Assembly: GCA_937901055.1 (NCBI GenBank)
Contig: CALCGO010000138.1
Coordinates: 1 to 15,216, forward strand
Direction of reading: 5' to 3'
Source of the DNA: an uncultured Rhodobacterales bacterium
GTDB lineage: Bacteria; Pseudomonadota; Alphaproteobacteria; Rhodobacterales; Rhodobacteraceae
DNA length: 15,216 bases
The position numbers and the translations under genes are program-made. Under the pieces are notes generated by a model. It saw only the letters and a list, made by a program, of their open reading frames with translations, ran no database searches and was not told the DNA's origin. Position 1 is the stretch's first letter. Every line of letters starts with the position of its first letter. Of this stretch, positions 1 through 8,019 are shown piece by piece.

Positions 1-2
1 AA

Positions 3-335
3 GCCATCAAGGACGAAATCGATGAAAACCAATGGTCGATGCTGTTTCTCATCCGCTTAGTCCCCGCCGTGCCCTTCTTTGTGGCCAACTTGCTTCCCGC
101 CTTTCTTGAGGTGCCTTTGAGGCGCTTTGTGATAAGCACCTTCTTCGGGATCATTCCTGGCGCGGTTGTCTACACGTCTGTCGGCGCGGGCCTTGGTGAG
201 GTTTTTGCACGCGGAGAAACGCCCAACCTTGGCATTATTTTTGAGCCTCATATTCTCTGGCCGATTCTGGGCCTTGCCGCTCTCGCAGCTCTGCCCATCG
301 CCCTGAAAAAACTTCGCGGCGGCAAAACGCTTTAA
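3..335 (+). CDS. TVP38/TMEM64-family (VTT-domain) inner-membrane protein, 5'-truncated by window edge
   Basis: The reading frame is open to the left window edge, so this is the C-terminal part of a longer protein; the Met codon at 39 is internal. The visible 110 residues contain FLIRLVPAVPFFVANLLPAF followed by a glycine/proline-rich FFGIIPGAVVY stretch. That matches the conserved re-entrant region of the TVP38/TMEM64 (VTT) family, where an R-x-x-P-x-x-P-F segment precedes a GxxPG motif. A final hydrophobic helix (WPILGLAALAALPIAL) and a basic tail (KKLRGGK) end the protein, as expected for a cytoplasmic C-terminus. The family's molecular role is poorly defined, with lipid scramblase-like activity suggested for relatives. 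The FAD oxidoreductase starts 35 nt downstream. Members of this family often sit beside such oxidoreductases, which supports a shared operon. Confidence is good for the family and low for function. Confidence 0.8.
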   Translation, partial: AIKDEIDENQWSMLFLIRLVPAVPFFVANLLPAFLEVPLRRFVISTFFGIIPGAVVYTSVGAGLGEVFARGETPNLGIIFEPHILWPILGLAALAALPIALKKLRGGKTL

Positions 336-370
336 GCTTTCTCAAAGGCTCTCTGATTTAGGAAGACAGT

Positions 371-1762
371 ATGGAACGCATTCAAACAGATTTATTGGTC
401 ATCGGTGGCGGCTCAGGCGGATTGTCCGTCGCGGCAGGCGCCTCACAGATGGGCGCTAGCGTAGTACTGCTTGAGGGCCACAAAATGGGTGGCGATTGCC
501 TAAACTATGGCTGCGTCCCGTCAAAAGCCCTTCTCTCCCAAGCCAAGGCGGCACATGCCAAGGGCAGTGCACCCGCCAAGGCTTACTCTGCCGCTCAAGA
601 CCATGTTCAGGCCGTGATCAATACGATTGCACCGCATGATTCTGTAGAGCGTTTCGAAGGCCTTGGCGTTCGTGTCATTGAAGCCTATGGGCAGTTTATC
701 TCTCCCGAGATCGTGCGGGCGGGCAACTATGAAATCAAAGCACGACGCATCATTATTGCCACCGGCTCAAGCCCGCTTGTGCCGCCGATTCCTGGTCTTG
801 AGAGCGTACCCTATGAGACCAACGAAACCCTCTTTCAGCTGCGCAAGCGTCCCGACCACCTGCTGATCATCGGCGGCGGCCCGATCGGGCTAGAAATGGC
901 CCAAGCGCACAAACGCCTTGGCTGCGAAGTGACTGTAATCGAAGGCGCCAAAGCTCTGAGCAAAGACGACCCCGAGGCCGCGAGCGTCTTGCTCGACAGC
1001 TTGCGCGAAGAAGGCATTCTCATCGAAGAAGACGCTCTCGCATCCGAAATTCGCGGCACAGCTGGAGCCATCGAGGTCGAAGCCAAAGATGGTCGTATTT
1101 TCAAAGGCACACATTTGCTGGTCGCCGTGGGCCGCAAAGCCAATATCGACAAGCTCGATCTTGGCGCTGCAGGGATCGAAACAACCCGCACAGGCATCAA
1201 GGTCGATGCGGCCCTCAAAACAACCAATCGCCGCGTTTACGCCATTGGCGACGTGGCGGGCGGGCTGCAATTCACTCATGTTGCAGGCTACCACGCTGGC
1301 GTGGTTATCCGCTCGGCCCTCTTTGGCCTTCCCGCAAAGGCAAGCGACCGCCACATCCCCTGGTCCACCTACACCACACCTGAATTGGCTCAAGTTGGCC
1401 TCACAGAGGCCCAAGCCCGCGCAGAGCACGGCGGCAACCTTGAAGTCGTCCGCTTTGACTATGCGGGCAATGATCGCGCAATAGCCGAGGGCCAGACAAA
1501 AGGCTTTGCCAAGGTGATGATCGTCAAAGGCCGCCCTGTTGGCGCGACCATTGTAGGCCATCAAGCTGGCGAGCTGATCAACACTTGGGCGCTTGCTTTG
1601 GCCAACAAAATGAAGATGGGCCAGATCGCAGCAATGGTCGCGCCCTACCCGACCATTGGAGAAATCAACAAGCGCGTCGCTGGGGCCTATTTCTCTCCAC
1701 GCCTGTTTGAGAGTAATATGGTGAAAAGAGTGGTTGGCGCAGTTCAGCGCTGGCTACCGTAA
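371..1762 (+). CDS. FAD-dependent pyridine nucleotide-disulfide oxidoreductase (mercuric reductase/dihydrolipoyl dehydrogenase-like)
   Basis: This 463-residue protein has the class I flavoprotein disulfide reductase layout. An FAD-binding GGGSGG lies at residues 12-17. The redox-active pair is C43/C48 in GGDCLNYGCVPSKALL. A second Rossmann motif IIGGGPIGLEMA near 170 binds NAD(P)H. The second FAD motif AIGDVAGG follows, then a C-terminal dimerisation domain. True dihydrolipoyl dehydrogenases carry a catalytic His in HPTxxE; here the motif reads YPTIGE, with Tyr426 in the His position and Glu431 retained. The paired Cys of the MerA C-terminus is also absent. It is therefore probably neither a bona fide lipoamide dehydrogenase nor a mercuric reductase, but one of the uncharacterised paralogues that neighbour TVP38/TMEM64 genes. 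AGGA at 360-363 supports the ATG at 371. The histidine kinase begins 15 nt downstream. The substrate is unknown. Confidence 0.88.
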   Translation: MERIQTDLLVIGGGSGGLSVAAGASQMGASVVLLEGHKMGGDCLNYGCVPSKALLSQAKAAHAKGSAPAKAYSAAQDHVQAVINTIAPHDSVERFEGLGVRVIEAYGQFISPEIVRAGNYEIKARRIIIATGSSPLVPPIPGLESVPYETNETLFQLRKRPDHLLIIGGGPIGLEMAQAHKRLGCEVTVIEGAKALSKDDPEAASVLLDSLREEGILIEEDALASEIRGTAGAIEVEAKDGRIFKGTHLLVAVGRKANIDKLDLGAAGIETTRTGIKVDAALKTTNRRVYAIGDVAGGLQFTHVAGYHAGVVIRSALFGLPAKASDRHIPWSTYTTPELAQVGLTEAQARAEHGGNLEVVRFDYAGNDRAIAEGQTKGFAKVMIVKGRPVGATIVGHQAGELINTWALALANKMKMGQIAAMVAPYPTIGEINKRVAGAYFSPRLFESNMVKRVVGAVQRWLP

Positions 1763-1777
1763 GAGGTTTCACAGGTT

Positions 1778-3154
1778 ATGCTAAACTCCCTTTCAGGGCG
1801 ATTTCTCGTTTTGACCATCATCTTCGTGATGCTGGCAGAAATCTTGATATTTGTGCCCTCGATTGCGCGGTTTCGCGAAGACTATCTCCTAAGCCGCCTT
1901 GAGCGCGGCCAGATTGCATCTCTTGCTCTCTTAGCTGACGATATGATTGATGCCGACCTAGAAGAGGAGCTTCTACGCAATGCAGAGGTGTTCAACGTCG
2001 TGTTGCGACGCGACGAAGCACGACAGCTGATCCTCTCTGCGCCGATGCCAAAACCGATTTATGCGACCTATGATCTGCGCAACGCCTCGGCTTTCGTCTT
2101 GATCCGCGATGCAACAGCGCGGCTCTTTGATACTGAAGATCGGGTCATCCGTGTGATAGGCAATCCTGTTCGAGAAGCAGGTCTGCTGATCGAAGTCTCA
2201 ATGGAAACAGGCCCTCTGCGCGCCGCAATGATCGACTATGGGCTGCGTATCCTGCTCCTGTCAGCGGTCATTTCGGTGTTCACAGCGGTCTTGTTGTTTC
2301 TCGCAGTGCAGCTTCTCTTGGTACGCCCGATCAAGCGCGTGGTCGGCGACATCCAAGCCTATGCCGCCAATCCTGAGGATGCGCACCGCATCATTCAACC
2401 CTCGGCAAGCGTGTCTGAACTGCGCGAGGCCGAAGACGCTTTGCAAAAGCTTGAAACCCAACTGACCAGCGCGCTCAAACAAAAAGAGCGACTCGCTCAG
2501 CTCGGCTCTGCTGTCGCCAAAATCAGCCACGATCTGCGCAATATCCTTACCTCGGCACAGCTCTTCACCGACCGCATCGAAATGAGCGAGGACCCGACAG
2601 TCAAACGCATGGCCCCCAAGCTGCTCGGCTCCATCAGCCGCGCGGTCAAGCTTTGCGAGACAACATTGGCGTTTGGCAAAGCTGAAGAGCCTGCACCGCG
2701 ACTCACCAAAGTGAACCTCAACGAAATCATCGAAGATGTATTTGAAGCCGAACAATTGACCCGCAGCGATGGCGAAATCAGTTTCGTCGACGATCTGCCT
2801 CAGAACTTTACCGTCGATGCTGACAGCGAACAGCTCTACCGCGTCATCAGCAATCTTGTGCGCAATGCCCGACAAGCGCTTGAAACCGCAAACCAGAGCG
2901 GCGAGGTCCGCGTTTCTGCAACAAATACCAAAAACGCAGTAGAAATTCGCGTGTCTGACACAGGTCCAGGGCTTCCTGAGAAAGCCCGCAAGCATCTGTT
3001 TGAAGCATTCCACGGTGGCGCGCGCAAAGGTGGCTCAGGTCTGGGGCTCGCCATCGCAGCCGAGCTCATTCGAGGCCATGGTGGCGCGCTGATACTCGAA
3101 CGCTCAGATCAAGAGGGCACAAGTTTTTTGATCCGTCTCGGCCAAGCTAAATAA
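1778..3154 (+). CDS. Membrane-bound sensor histidine kinase
   Basis: This 458-residue kinase has two membrane segments (about 9-29 and 156-181) bracketing a roughly 125-residue periplasmic sensor region with no domain I recognise. A short HAMP-like linker (LVRPIKRVVGDIQAYA) and a helical segment follow. The dimerisation/phosphoacceptor helix holds H251 in KISHDLRNILT. The ATPase domain shows the N box (NLVRNARQAL), G1 (VSDTGPGLP) and G2 (GSGLGLAIA). HDLRN rather than HELRT is typical of one branch of alphaproteobacterial kinases. No response regulator is encoded in the window: the upstream neighbours are an oxidoreductase and a membrane protein, and the next feature is a tRNA. Its partner is therefore elsewhere, or upstream of the visible sequence. 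The 15-nt gap to the oxidoreductase gene suggests co-transcription. The signal sensed cannot be deduced. Confidence 0.9.
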   Translation: MLNSLSGRFLVLTIIFVMLAEILIFVPSIARFREDYLLSRLERGQIASLALLADDMIDADLEEELLRNAEVFNVVLRRDEARQLILSAPMPKPIYATYDLRNASAFVLIRDATARLFDTEDRVIRVIGNPVREAGLLIEVSMETGPLRAAMIDYGLRILLLSAVISVFTAVLLFLAVQLLLVRPIKRVVGDIQAYAANPEDAHRIIQPSASVSELREAEDALQKLETQLTSALKQKERLAQLGSAVAKISHDLRNILTSAQLFTDRIEMSEDPTVKRMAPKLLGSISRAVKLCETTLAFGKAEEPAPRLTKVNLNEIIEDVFEAEQLTRSDGEISFVDDLPQNFTVDADSEQLYRVISNLVRNARQALETANQSGEVRVSATNTKNAVEIRVSDTGPGLPEKARKHLFEAFHGGARKGGSGLGLAIAAELIRGHGGALILERSDQEGTSFLIRLGQAK

Positions 3155-3216
3155 GGCGTTTCTTCACTTACAGCCCCGTCAATTGCCACTCGTTCAAAAC
3201 TATTCCAAAAACCCGC

Positions 3217-3245
3217 TTGCAAAGCACGCGCGCAGGCCTTAATCC
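3217..3245 (+). promoter_or_regulatory. Possible promoter of tRNA-Arg
   Basis: TTGCAA (3217-3222), a 17-nt spacer and TAATCC (3240-3245) end about 12 nt before the mature tRNA 5' end. The -35 is good (one likely mismatch) and the -10 is poor. Position relative to the tRNA is the main support. A start near 3252 would leave only a very short 5' leader, which is common for tRNAs. Confidence 0.3.
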
Positions 3246-3256
3246 CTGCCTCCGAC

Positions 3257-3333
3257 GGACCGATAGCTCAGCTGGATAGAGTACCTGACTACGAATCAGG
3301 GGGTCGGGGGTTCGAATCCTCCTCGGTCCGCCA
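3257..3333 (+). tRNA. tRNA-Arg (anticodon ACG), CCA encoded
   Basis: The 77 nt fold as a complete cloverleaf. The acceptor stem pairs GGACCGA (3257-3263) with TCGGTCC (3323-3329), followed by discriminator G and an encoded CCA. The D arm contains AGCTCAGCTGGATAGAGT. The anticodon stem is CCTGA/TCAGG around loop CTACGAA, giving anticodon ACG (read as ICG, decoding CGU/CGC/CGA). The T arm is GGGGG-TTCGAAT-CCTCC with one G·U pair. The tRNA is followed by an AT-richer, gene-poor stretch and then by the metabolic island. tRNA genes are frequent insertion points, but no duplicated tRNA 3' end and no integrase were found in the window. Confidence 0.97.
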
Positions 3334-4260
3334 CTATATCAATAAAATCAAAGCGTTGCGGGTAAATTAGTGCACTACCCACTCTCTTACCCATTCATAA
3401 TTTGAATGCTCGGTGTTTTGAAATTGAACCGAGGGTTCTCTTCAGAACCTTTTCATTAACTCAATGGCGATGTTGTCTTTCGCTTAGAGGTAAATGTGAA
3501 CTGTGGGGGTAGAGGGACCGATAGGGTGGGGCATGGCCATGCAAATAGGTATCCCGTTCACTTCAAACGCCAATTTTCAAAAAACAATTTATGGTTGTAT
3601 TGAGTGCAATACATAAATTATGAAGACCATAGCAGTGTACGATGCATTGGTTTAGGCGCATGCACAGTCTACAGAAGTTCGCTTCAATCCATGCCCCGTT
3701 TCATAATCTATTCAACTCGCAAAGGTCACTCTCAGAACGCTGTCCATTCAAGCTTAACTGTGACGCAGCTCTCAACAAGTGGCACTCCTTAGTGAGCCCA
3801 TAGAGTTAAGCTGTTACATGAATACTGTCGCTTGGGCTCGTTAATCTGATAGCACCCGCCTGAGTATCGAGGAGCCGACATTCGCTGCGGCTTGAACGAA
3901 CGAATGGGGTGCGGACTAAGCGGCCTTGTGCAGGTGCAGCTAGTGCTGACGCAGCATTTGCTCGCAGTCGTGGCGACGATTGTTTGGCAGTGCAGCATTA
4001 TTAACTGAAGCGGACGTTCAAAGCTGTCGGTTAGATCGCGTATCGAGGCACTCAAGGAAACGGTCTTGAAAATTCAATTTAGCTTAGGCCAAGTTTTCTA
4101 AACATTGAGCTGTATATCAAGAATTACAGATCGCGCTCCAAGTTCCGCTGTCGAGATCATGCCTCAGTATGCCACACAAAAGAGCGCATTGAACCAGCCA
4201 CGTTTACCGCGCAAGAAAATTTGATTCCGTGAACTACATATTGCAACAGGTGGCGTTGCC
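3334..4260. other. Gene-poor intergenic region between tRNA-Arg and the IclR gene
   Basis: No ORF here has a convincing start, ribosome-binding site or recognisable protein motif; open frames of 60-90 codons on either strand look like chance. Composition is visibly AT-richer than in the flanking genes. Visible structure includes a perfect 12-bp palindrome GCATGGCCATGC (3531-3542) and a 10-nt copy of the tRNA 5' end, GGACCGATAG (3515-3524). From about 3880 to 4030 there is repeat-like debris sharing TTCGCTGCGGC with the far right end of the window. The last 200 bp before the IclR gene should hold its promoter, but no hexamer pair stood out. Confidence 0.6.
3876..4030. repeat. Degenerate dispersed-repeat debris, left copy
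   Basis: TTCGCTGCGGC at 3881-3891, followed by a GAAC a few bases later, is matched at 14990-15000 on the same strand near the other end of the window. The complement of 4009-4025 reads GCTTTGAACGTCCGCTT. From memory, such strings recur in roseobacter intergenic regions; this needs a database check. No terminal repeats or ORF are associated, so it does not look like an intact mobile element. Confidence 0.35.
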
Positions 4261-4320
4261 GTGTGGAAATGGGTAGAAGCCGAATTGAACGGCCGAACCG
4301 ATCCACTGAAAGACTGTGAA

Positions 4321-5088
4321 ATGTCACCGAAAAACACAAGCTCCATTGTCACGAGGTCTCTGGCCATGGTTGATATTCTTGCATCCAGCGGCCGACCAAT
4401 GAGTTACAGCGAAGTTCTCGCCGCATCAGGTCTTGCCAAGAGTTCCACGCACCGCCTTCTGTCGATACTGCAAAATGAAGGTGTGATCGAGTTTGATGAA
4501 CGCAACAAGACTTATGGTCTTGGCCAGCGTTTGAGGGGGTGGGCAAGGCAATCTTGGATAAATAGCGACCTTCAACGCCAGTCCGCAAACGAGCTAGAAA
4601 AACTGTGCGAAAGCTGCGGCCACAACGTCTGCCTGATGGGCATGGATGGTGCTCGCACGCTCGTCTTGAGCGCAATCCACCCATATCAGGTTCCTTATGC
4701 GGCAAAGATGGGTGAATATGCCGCGGCGCATTGCACAGCCGGTGGCAAAGTCTTGATCGCCTACATGCGCGAAAAGCAGAGGAACAAAGTTCTGGACACC
4801 CTTACGTTTGAACAACACACGCCGAAGACGATTACGGATCGTAAAGTCTTTGAGGCCCAGTTGGACGATGTCCGCCGCGACGGCCTGGCTGTGGCTGAGG
4901 CAGAAGAATTTATGCAAACATCGGCCATCGCGGCACCGGTTTACGACCATCACGGTGAGGTTGTGGCAGCACTTTGCGTTTGGGGCGTAACCGAGCGCAT
5001 GAAGCCGCGCCACGTCACTGACTGGGCCGATGACCTGAAGGCTGCCACGCGCCGAATCTCAAAGAACCTTGGGTGGGTCTACGACTAA
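4321..5088 (+). CDS. IclR-family transcriptional regulator
   Basis: From the ATG at 4321 the protein is 255 residues, the usual IclR size. An N-terminal winged helix-turn-helix (about 8-65; MSYSEVLAASGLAKSSTHRL is the HTH, followed by the wing) is followed by the IclR effector domain. The latter includes the conserved segment HCTAGGKVLIAYM (usual form H-x-T-A-x-G-K-x-x-L-A) and ends with the small-ligand pocket region around SAIAAPVYDHHGEVVAAL. A GTG at 4261 with AGGTGG 7 nt upstream would add 20 residues. The ATG was chosen because IclR proteins normally begin shortly before the SSIVTRSL helix, but its ribosome-binding site is weak, so the longer form is possible. The gene lies upstream of, and codirectional with, the catabolic operon. 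Its probable operators lie at 5156-5187 and 10704-10734. The effector is probably the pathway substrate or an intermediate. Confidence 0.9.
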   Translation: MSPKNTSSIVTRSLAMVDILASSGRPMSYSEVLAASGLAKSSTHRLLSILQNEGVIEFDERNKTYGLGQRLRGWARQSWINSDLQRQSANELEKLCESCGHNVCLMGMDGARTLVLSAIHPYQVPYAAKMGEYAAAHCTAGGKVLIAYMREKQRNKVLDTLTFEQHTPKTITDRKVFEAQLDDVRRDGLAVAEAEEFMQTSAIAAPVYDHHGEVVAALCVWGVTERMKPRHVTDWADDLKAATRRISKNLGWVYD

Positions 5089-5100
5089 CCCGCATTTTTT
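5073..5100 (+). terminator. Intrinsic terminator at the end of the IclR gene
   Basis: GTGGGT (5073-5078) can pair with ACCCGC (5088-5093), with one T·G pair and a 9-nt loop, followed by A and six T (5095-5100). The stem spans the stop codon of the regulator gene. It would separate the regulator transcript from the hydroxylase operon. The stem is short, so termination may be partial. Confidence 0.5.
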
Positions 5101-5124
5101 CCTCCCGATATGGCTGAAATCGTA

Positions 5125-5154
5125 TTGACAGAAGAGTTGTATTTCTTCCATCGT
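5125..5154 (+). promoter_or_regulatory. Candidate promoter of the hydroxylase-GMC-ALDH-MR operon
   Basis: A perfect -35 hexamer TTGACA (5125-5130) is followed after 18 nt by a weak -10, CATCGT (5149-5154; three of six consensus positions). The IclR-type palindrome starts 2 nt downstream and would cover the transcription start, a standard repression geometry. The same TTGACA-to-palindrome arrangement precedes the transporter genes, which strengthens this call. Confidence 0.45.
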
Positions 5155-5155
5155 C

Positions 5156-5187
5156 CTACATTAAGGAAACATATTTCCGTAATGTAG
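5156..5187. promoter_or_regulatory. IclR-type operator (32-bp near-perfect palindrome), site 1
   Basis: CTACATTAAGGAAA (5156-5169) and TTTCCGTAATGTAG (5174-5187) are 14-bp inverted arms with one mismatch, around centre CATA. The core GGAAACATATTTCC (5165-5178) resembles the published E. coli IclR operator pattern GGAAAT-n-ATTTCC. A related site with the same CATA centre lies upstream of the transporter genes. The arms are far too long for chance in a 127-bp gap. It lies 28 nt before the hydroxylase start codon. Binding by the adjacent IclR protein is inferred. Confidence 0.72.
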
Positions 5188-5215
5188 AACTATTGAATGG
5201 AAGGGAGGCGGGGAG

Positions 5216-6217
5216 ATGGATAACATTGAAGACTCTCAGAGCACGCAAAACCAACAAGACAATCCAAGCTGGAACTATCATCCTGAACTGCCGATCAAGG
5301 TTTCAGCGGTGTTTTCCTGGCCTCCGAAGCCGGTGAAGATCATCGCATGGTTCGCCAAATCATGGCTTGTGCCATCGGAACGAACCCTGTGGCTCGCCTT
5401 TGCATTCGCGACCTGGATTTGGCTCATGCCACCGGTTGAGCAAATGAAGACCCTGACCTGGAGCTGGGTACTGTTCATTTACCTGCGAAATCTGATTTCA
5501 GCGATCGTAGTCGCCACCGTGATGCACCTCTATTTTCATACGTTTAAACGGCAAGGCTTGCGCCTGCGCTATGAAAAGCGCGACCTGACCGAACACGGAA
5601 AGAACCGCAGGTTTACATTTAACAACCAGCTACTGGACAACATGTTCTGGACGCTGGCCAGCGGTGTGACGATCTGGACGGTCTTTGAAGTTCTCTATTT
5701 CTGGGCTTTCGCAAATGGTTTCATGCCGACACTGGAATGGTCTCAGAACCCGGTGTGGTTTTTGGCTTTGTTTGTGCTCATTCCGTTGTGGTCGTCAGTA
5801 CATTTTTATTGGGTCCACAGGATGATCCATTGGCCGCCGCTCTACAACATGGCTCATTCGGTGCACCATCGGAATATCATCACCGGCCCCTGGAGCGGGT
5901 TGTCGATGCATCCGATCGAGCATTTTATCTACTACTCCAGTATAATTCTGCATGTTTTTGTAGCCACTCATCCAGCGCACATGCTGTTTCATCTGTATCT
6001 TCTGTCACTCAACCCGATGGCCGAGCATTCAGGCTATGAGGGCGTGGAAGTGAATGAGAAAAACCGGTTCGATCTTGGCAACTTCTTCCATCAGCTTCAT
6101 CACCGTCATTTCAAATGCAACTACGGCTCTGCCGAGATGCCGTGGGACCGGTGGTTCGGTTCGTTTCACGATGGCACAACTGAAGCGTCCAAGCGCATTC
6201 AAAAGCGCCCTTGGTGA
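5216..6217 (+). CDS. Membrane di-iron hydroxylase, sterol desaturase/fatty acid hydroxylase superfamily
   Basis: This 333-residue integral membrane protein carries the histidine clusters of the superfamily: HRMIH (201-205), HSVHH (214-218), HPIEH (232-236), and HQLHHRH (292-298), with H271 in between. These ligate a non-haem di-iron centre that uses O2 for hydroxylation or desaturation. Hydrophobic helices lie at about 57-73, 83-108, 140-168, 178-198 and 238-264. The N-terminal 25 residues are polar and Gln/Asn-rich. Characterised relatives act on sterols, fatty acids, carotenoids or alkylglycerols. In this context (betaine-type importer, choline-dehydrogenase-like enzyme) the substrate may be a small polar or amphiphilic compound, which is inference. 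GGGAGG 7 nt before the ATG fixes the start. It is the first gene of the catabolic operon, directly downstream of operator site 1; the GMC gene starts 57 nt later. Confidence 0.88.
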   Translation: MDNIEDSQSTQNQQDNPSWNYHPELPIKVSAVFSWPPKPVKIIAWFAKSWLVPSERTLWLAFAFATWIWLMPPVEQMKTLTWSWVLFIYLRNLISAIVVATVMHLYFHTFKRQGLRLRYEKRDLTEHGKNRRFTFNNQLLDNMFWTLASGVTIWTVFEVLYFWAFANGFMPTLEWSQNPVWFLALFVLIPLWSSVHFYWVHRMIHWPPLYNMAHSVHHRNIITGPWSGLSMHPIEHFIYYSSIILHVFVATHPAHMLFHLYLLSLNPMAEHSGYEGVEVNEKNRFDLGNFFHQLHHRHFKCNYGSAEMPWDRWFGSFHDGTTEASKRIQKRPW

Positions 6218-6274
6218 AGGGGCTGATCAGAACACCGGCCTTGTCCAATTCAGAAGGAAATTACAGGAAACGAG

Positions 6275-7945
6275 ATGGCGAACGAAACATACGACTACAT
6301 CATTGTTGGTGCTGGCTCGGCTGGCTGCGTGTTGGCAAATCGGCTGAGCGAGGACGGCAAACATTCTGTCTTGGTGCTTGAGGCCGGACCGATGGACCGC
6401 AACCTGATGATCCATATTCCGGCGGCCGTCTACAAGGTTTTCAAAGACCCAAAACTCAATTGGAACTACATGACCGAAGATGAACCGGAAGCCTCCGGTC
6501 GCAGTATAGAAATGTCGCGTGGCAAGGTTGTTGGCGGCTCTTCGTCAATAAATTCGATGGTCTACATGCGCGGCCACCCCTACGATTTTGATCGGTGGGG
6601 GACCGATTTCAATCTGCCAAAATGGAGCTATGCCCAGTGCCTGCCTTACTTTAAGGCAGGTGAAACCAGTGACCGCGGAGCGGATGACTGGCGCGGCGGG
6701 TCTGGGCCGCTCAATACCACCAAAGGCAGGCTTGAGACGCCGCTGTTTGATGCGTTTCTTGATGCGGGTGCACAATCTGATCACGGCTACTCAGAAGACC
6801 TCAATGGCTACAGGCCCGAGGGCCTCGCCCGATTTGACAGCACCACACGAAATGGTCGGCGTTGCAGTGCAGCTGTTGCCCATCTGCGCCCAGCTCTGAG
6901 GCGCAAGAACTGCGCTCTAGTGACAGACGCTTTGGTGCAGAAAATTGTCATCGAAGGCGACTGCGCGACGGGGGTCGAATACATCCATCGTGGAAAGCGC
7001 CACAGGGTTGAGGCAAGCCGCGAGGTCATACTTTCAGGCGGGGCGATCAATTCGCCGCAGATGTTGATGTTGTCGGGTGTTGGACCGGCAGATCACCTGC
7101 GCCAACATGGCATTGAGGTTAAATTGGATTTGCCGGGCGTTGGGCAAAACTTGCAAGAGCACCCGACGGTGATTGTCAAATATGCCTGCACCAAACCCAT
7201 GGCCATCCACCGAGCACTTCATCCCGTGAACCAGATCTTGGCTGGTGTCCAATGGATACTCACGCGGCGCGGACCTGCAACGTCCGTATTTTGGGAAGCT
7301 GGTGGCCTGATCCGAAGCAGCCACAAGATGGACTATCCAGATATCGAGATTCAATTCGGTCCGGCTGGTTTCAATTTTCTGGACAATGGCGGCATATCGC
7401 TCGACCAGGCTTTCTCGGTCCATGTCGACCAGTCCCGCCCAACCAGCGTTGGCCATATCGAATTGCGCTCTGCGAATCCGGCCGACAAACCAAAACTGTT
7501 CTTCAATTACCTGGAGACCGAAGATGATCGGCAAAGGTTTGTCCAAGGCATTCGCAGAACGCGCGAGATCATCGCCCAGAAGGCGTTTGATCCCTATCGG
7601 GGGCAGGAAATCTATCCCGGCCCCGATGTCACGACGGATGCTGACATCCTCAAGTACATCAAGACCAAAGTAACGACGGATTATCATCCGTCCTGTAGCT
7701 GTCGGATGGGCACGGACGCTGATGCGGTGGTGGACGAAGAAATGCGGGTGCATGGGATAACGGGGCTGCGTGTTGTCGACGCGTCTGTAATGCCACGGAT
7801 CACCAGCGCAAATCTGAACGCACCCATCCAGATGATCGCGGCACGGGCCGCAGACTTTATCTTGGGCAAACCGCAACTAAAGCCTTTCAATGCAGAATTC
7901 CACTTCATGGAAAATACACCTAATCAGATCTTCGTGGGGCCGTAG
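6275..7945 (+). CDS. GMC-family FAD alcohol dehydrogenase (choline dehydrogenase-like)
   Basis: This 556-residue enzyme has the GMC layout. An ADP-binding VGAGSAGCVLANRLSE lies near 11-26. GMC signature 1 is around SRGKVVGGSSSINSMVYMRG. Signature 2 is GGAINSPQMLMLSGVGP, followed by LPGVGQNLQEHP. The C-terminal catalytic block contains DYHPSCSCRMG with H471, and VDASVMPRITSANLNAP with N515, matching the His/Asn pair that deprotonates the alcohol in this family. Length and motifs fit the BetA-like bacterial branch, which oxidises primary alcohols to aldehydes and passes electrons to the respiratory chain or O2. The usual betI/betB neighbours are absent: the regulator is IclR-type and a hydroxylase precedes it. 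It is therefore probably not housekeeping choline dehydrogenase but oxidises another alcohol, perhaps the hydroxylase product. AGGA 6 nt before the ATG supports the start. Confidence 0.92.
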   Translation: MANETYDYIIVGAGSAGCVLANRLSEDGKHSVLVLEAGPMDRNLMIHIPAAVYKVFKDPKLNWNYMTEDEPEASGRSIEMSRGKVVGGSSSINSMVYMRGHPYDFDRWGTDFNLPKWSYAQCLPYFKAGETSDRGADDWRGGSGPLNTTKGRLETPLFDAFLDAGAQSDHGYSEDLNGYRPEGLARFDSTTRNGRRCSAAVAHLRPALRRKNCALVTDALVQKIVIEGDCATGVEYIHRGKRHRVEASREVILSGGAINSPQMLMLSGVGPADHLRQHGIEVKLDLPGVGQNLQEHPTVIVKYACTKPMAIHRALHPVNQILAGVQWILTRRGPATSVFWEAGGLIRSSHKMDYPDIEIQFGPAGFNFLDNGGISLDQAFSVHVDQSRPTSVGHIELRSANPADKPKLFFNYLETEDDRQRFVQGIRRTREIIAQKAFDPYRGQEIYPGPDVTTDADILKYIKTKVTTDYHPSCSCRMGTDADAVVDEEMRVHGITGLRVVDASVMPRITSANLNAPIQMIAARAADFILGKPQLKPFNAEFHFMENTPNQIFVGP

Positions 7946-8019
7946 CATGGCTAAGAAGAACGTTGCGCTCTGCGCCTAGTCAGAAACACATGGCATTGCA
8001 AGCTTGCCGCATTATTTGA

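Noticed and set aside
3604..3792. Plus-strand ORF of 62 codons between tRNA-Arg and the IclR gene
   Set aside because: Atypical composition, no ribosome-binding site, no motif.
3789..4055. Minus-strand ORF of 88 codons in the left intergenic region
   Set aside because: It runs through the repeat-like debris; Ser/Thr/Cys/Pro-rich translation and no ribosome-binding site point to a spurious frame.
4215..4229. GAAAA...TTCC as a possible autoregulatory operator before the IclR gene
   Set aside because: The half-sites are imperfect, the spacing differs from the two good sites, and the CATA centre is missing.
3257..4260. Genomic island inserted at tRNA-Arg with integrase and att repeat
   Set aside because: No integrase gene or remnant is recognisable, and no copy of the tRNA 3' end was found downstream in the window.
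7947..7979. Ten-codon ORF (MAKKNVALCA) just after the GMC gene
   Set aside because: Very short, no clear ribosome-binding site, and no attenuator-like coupling to a following hairpin and T-run.
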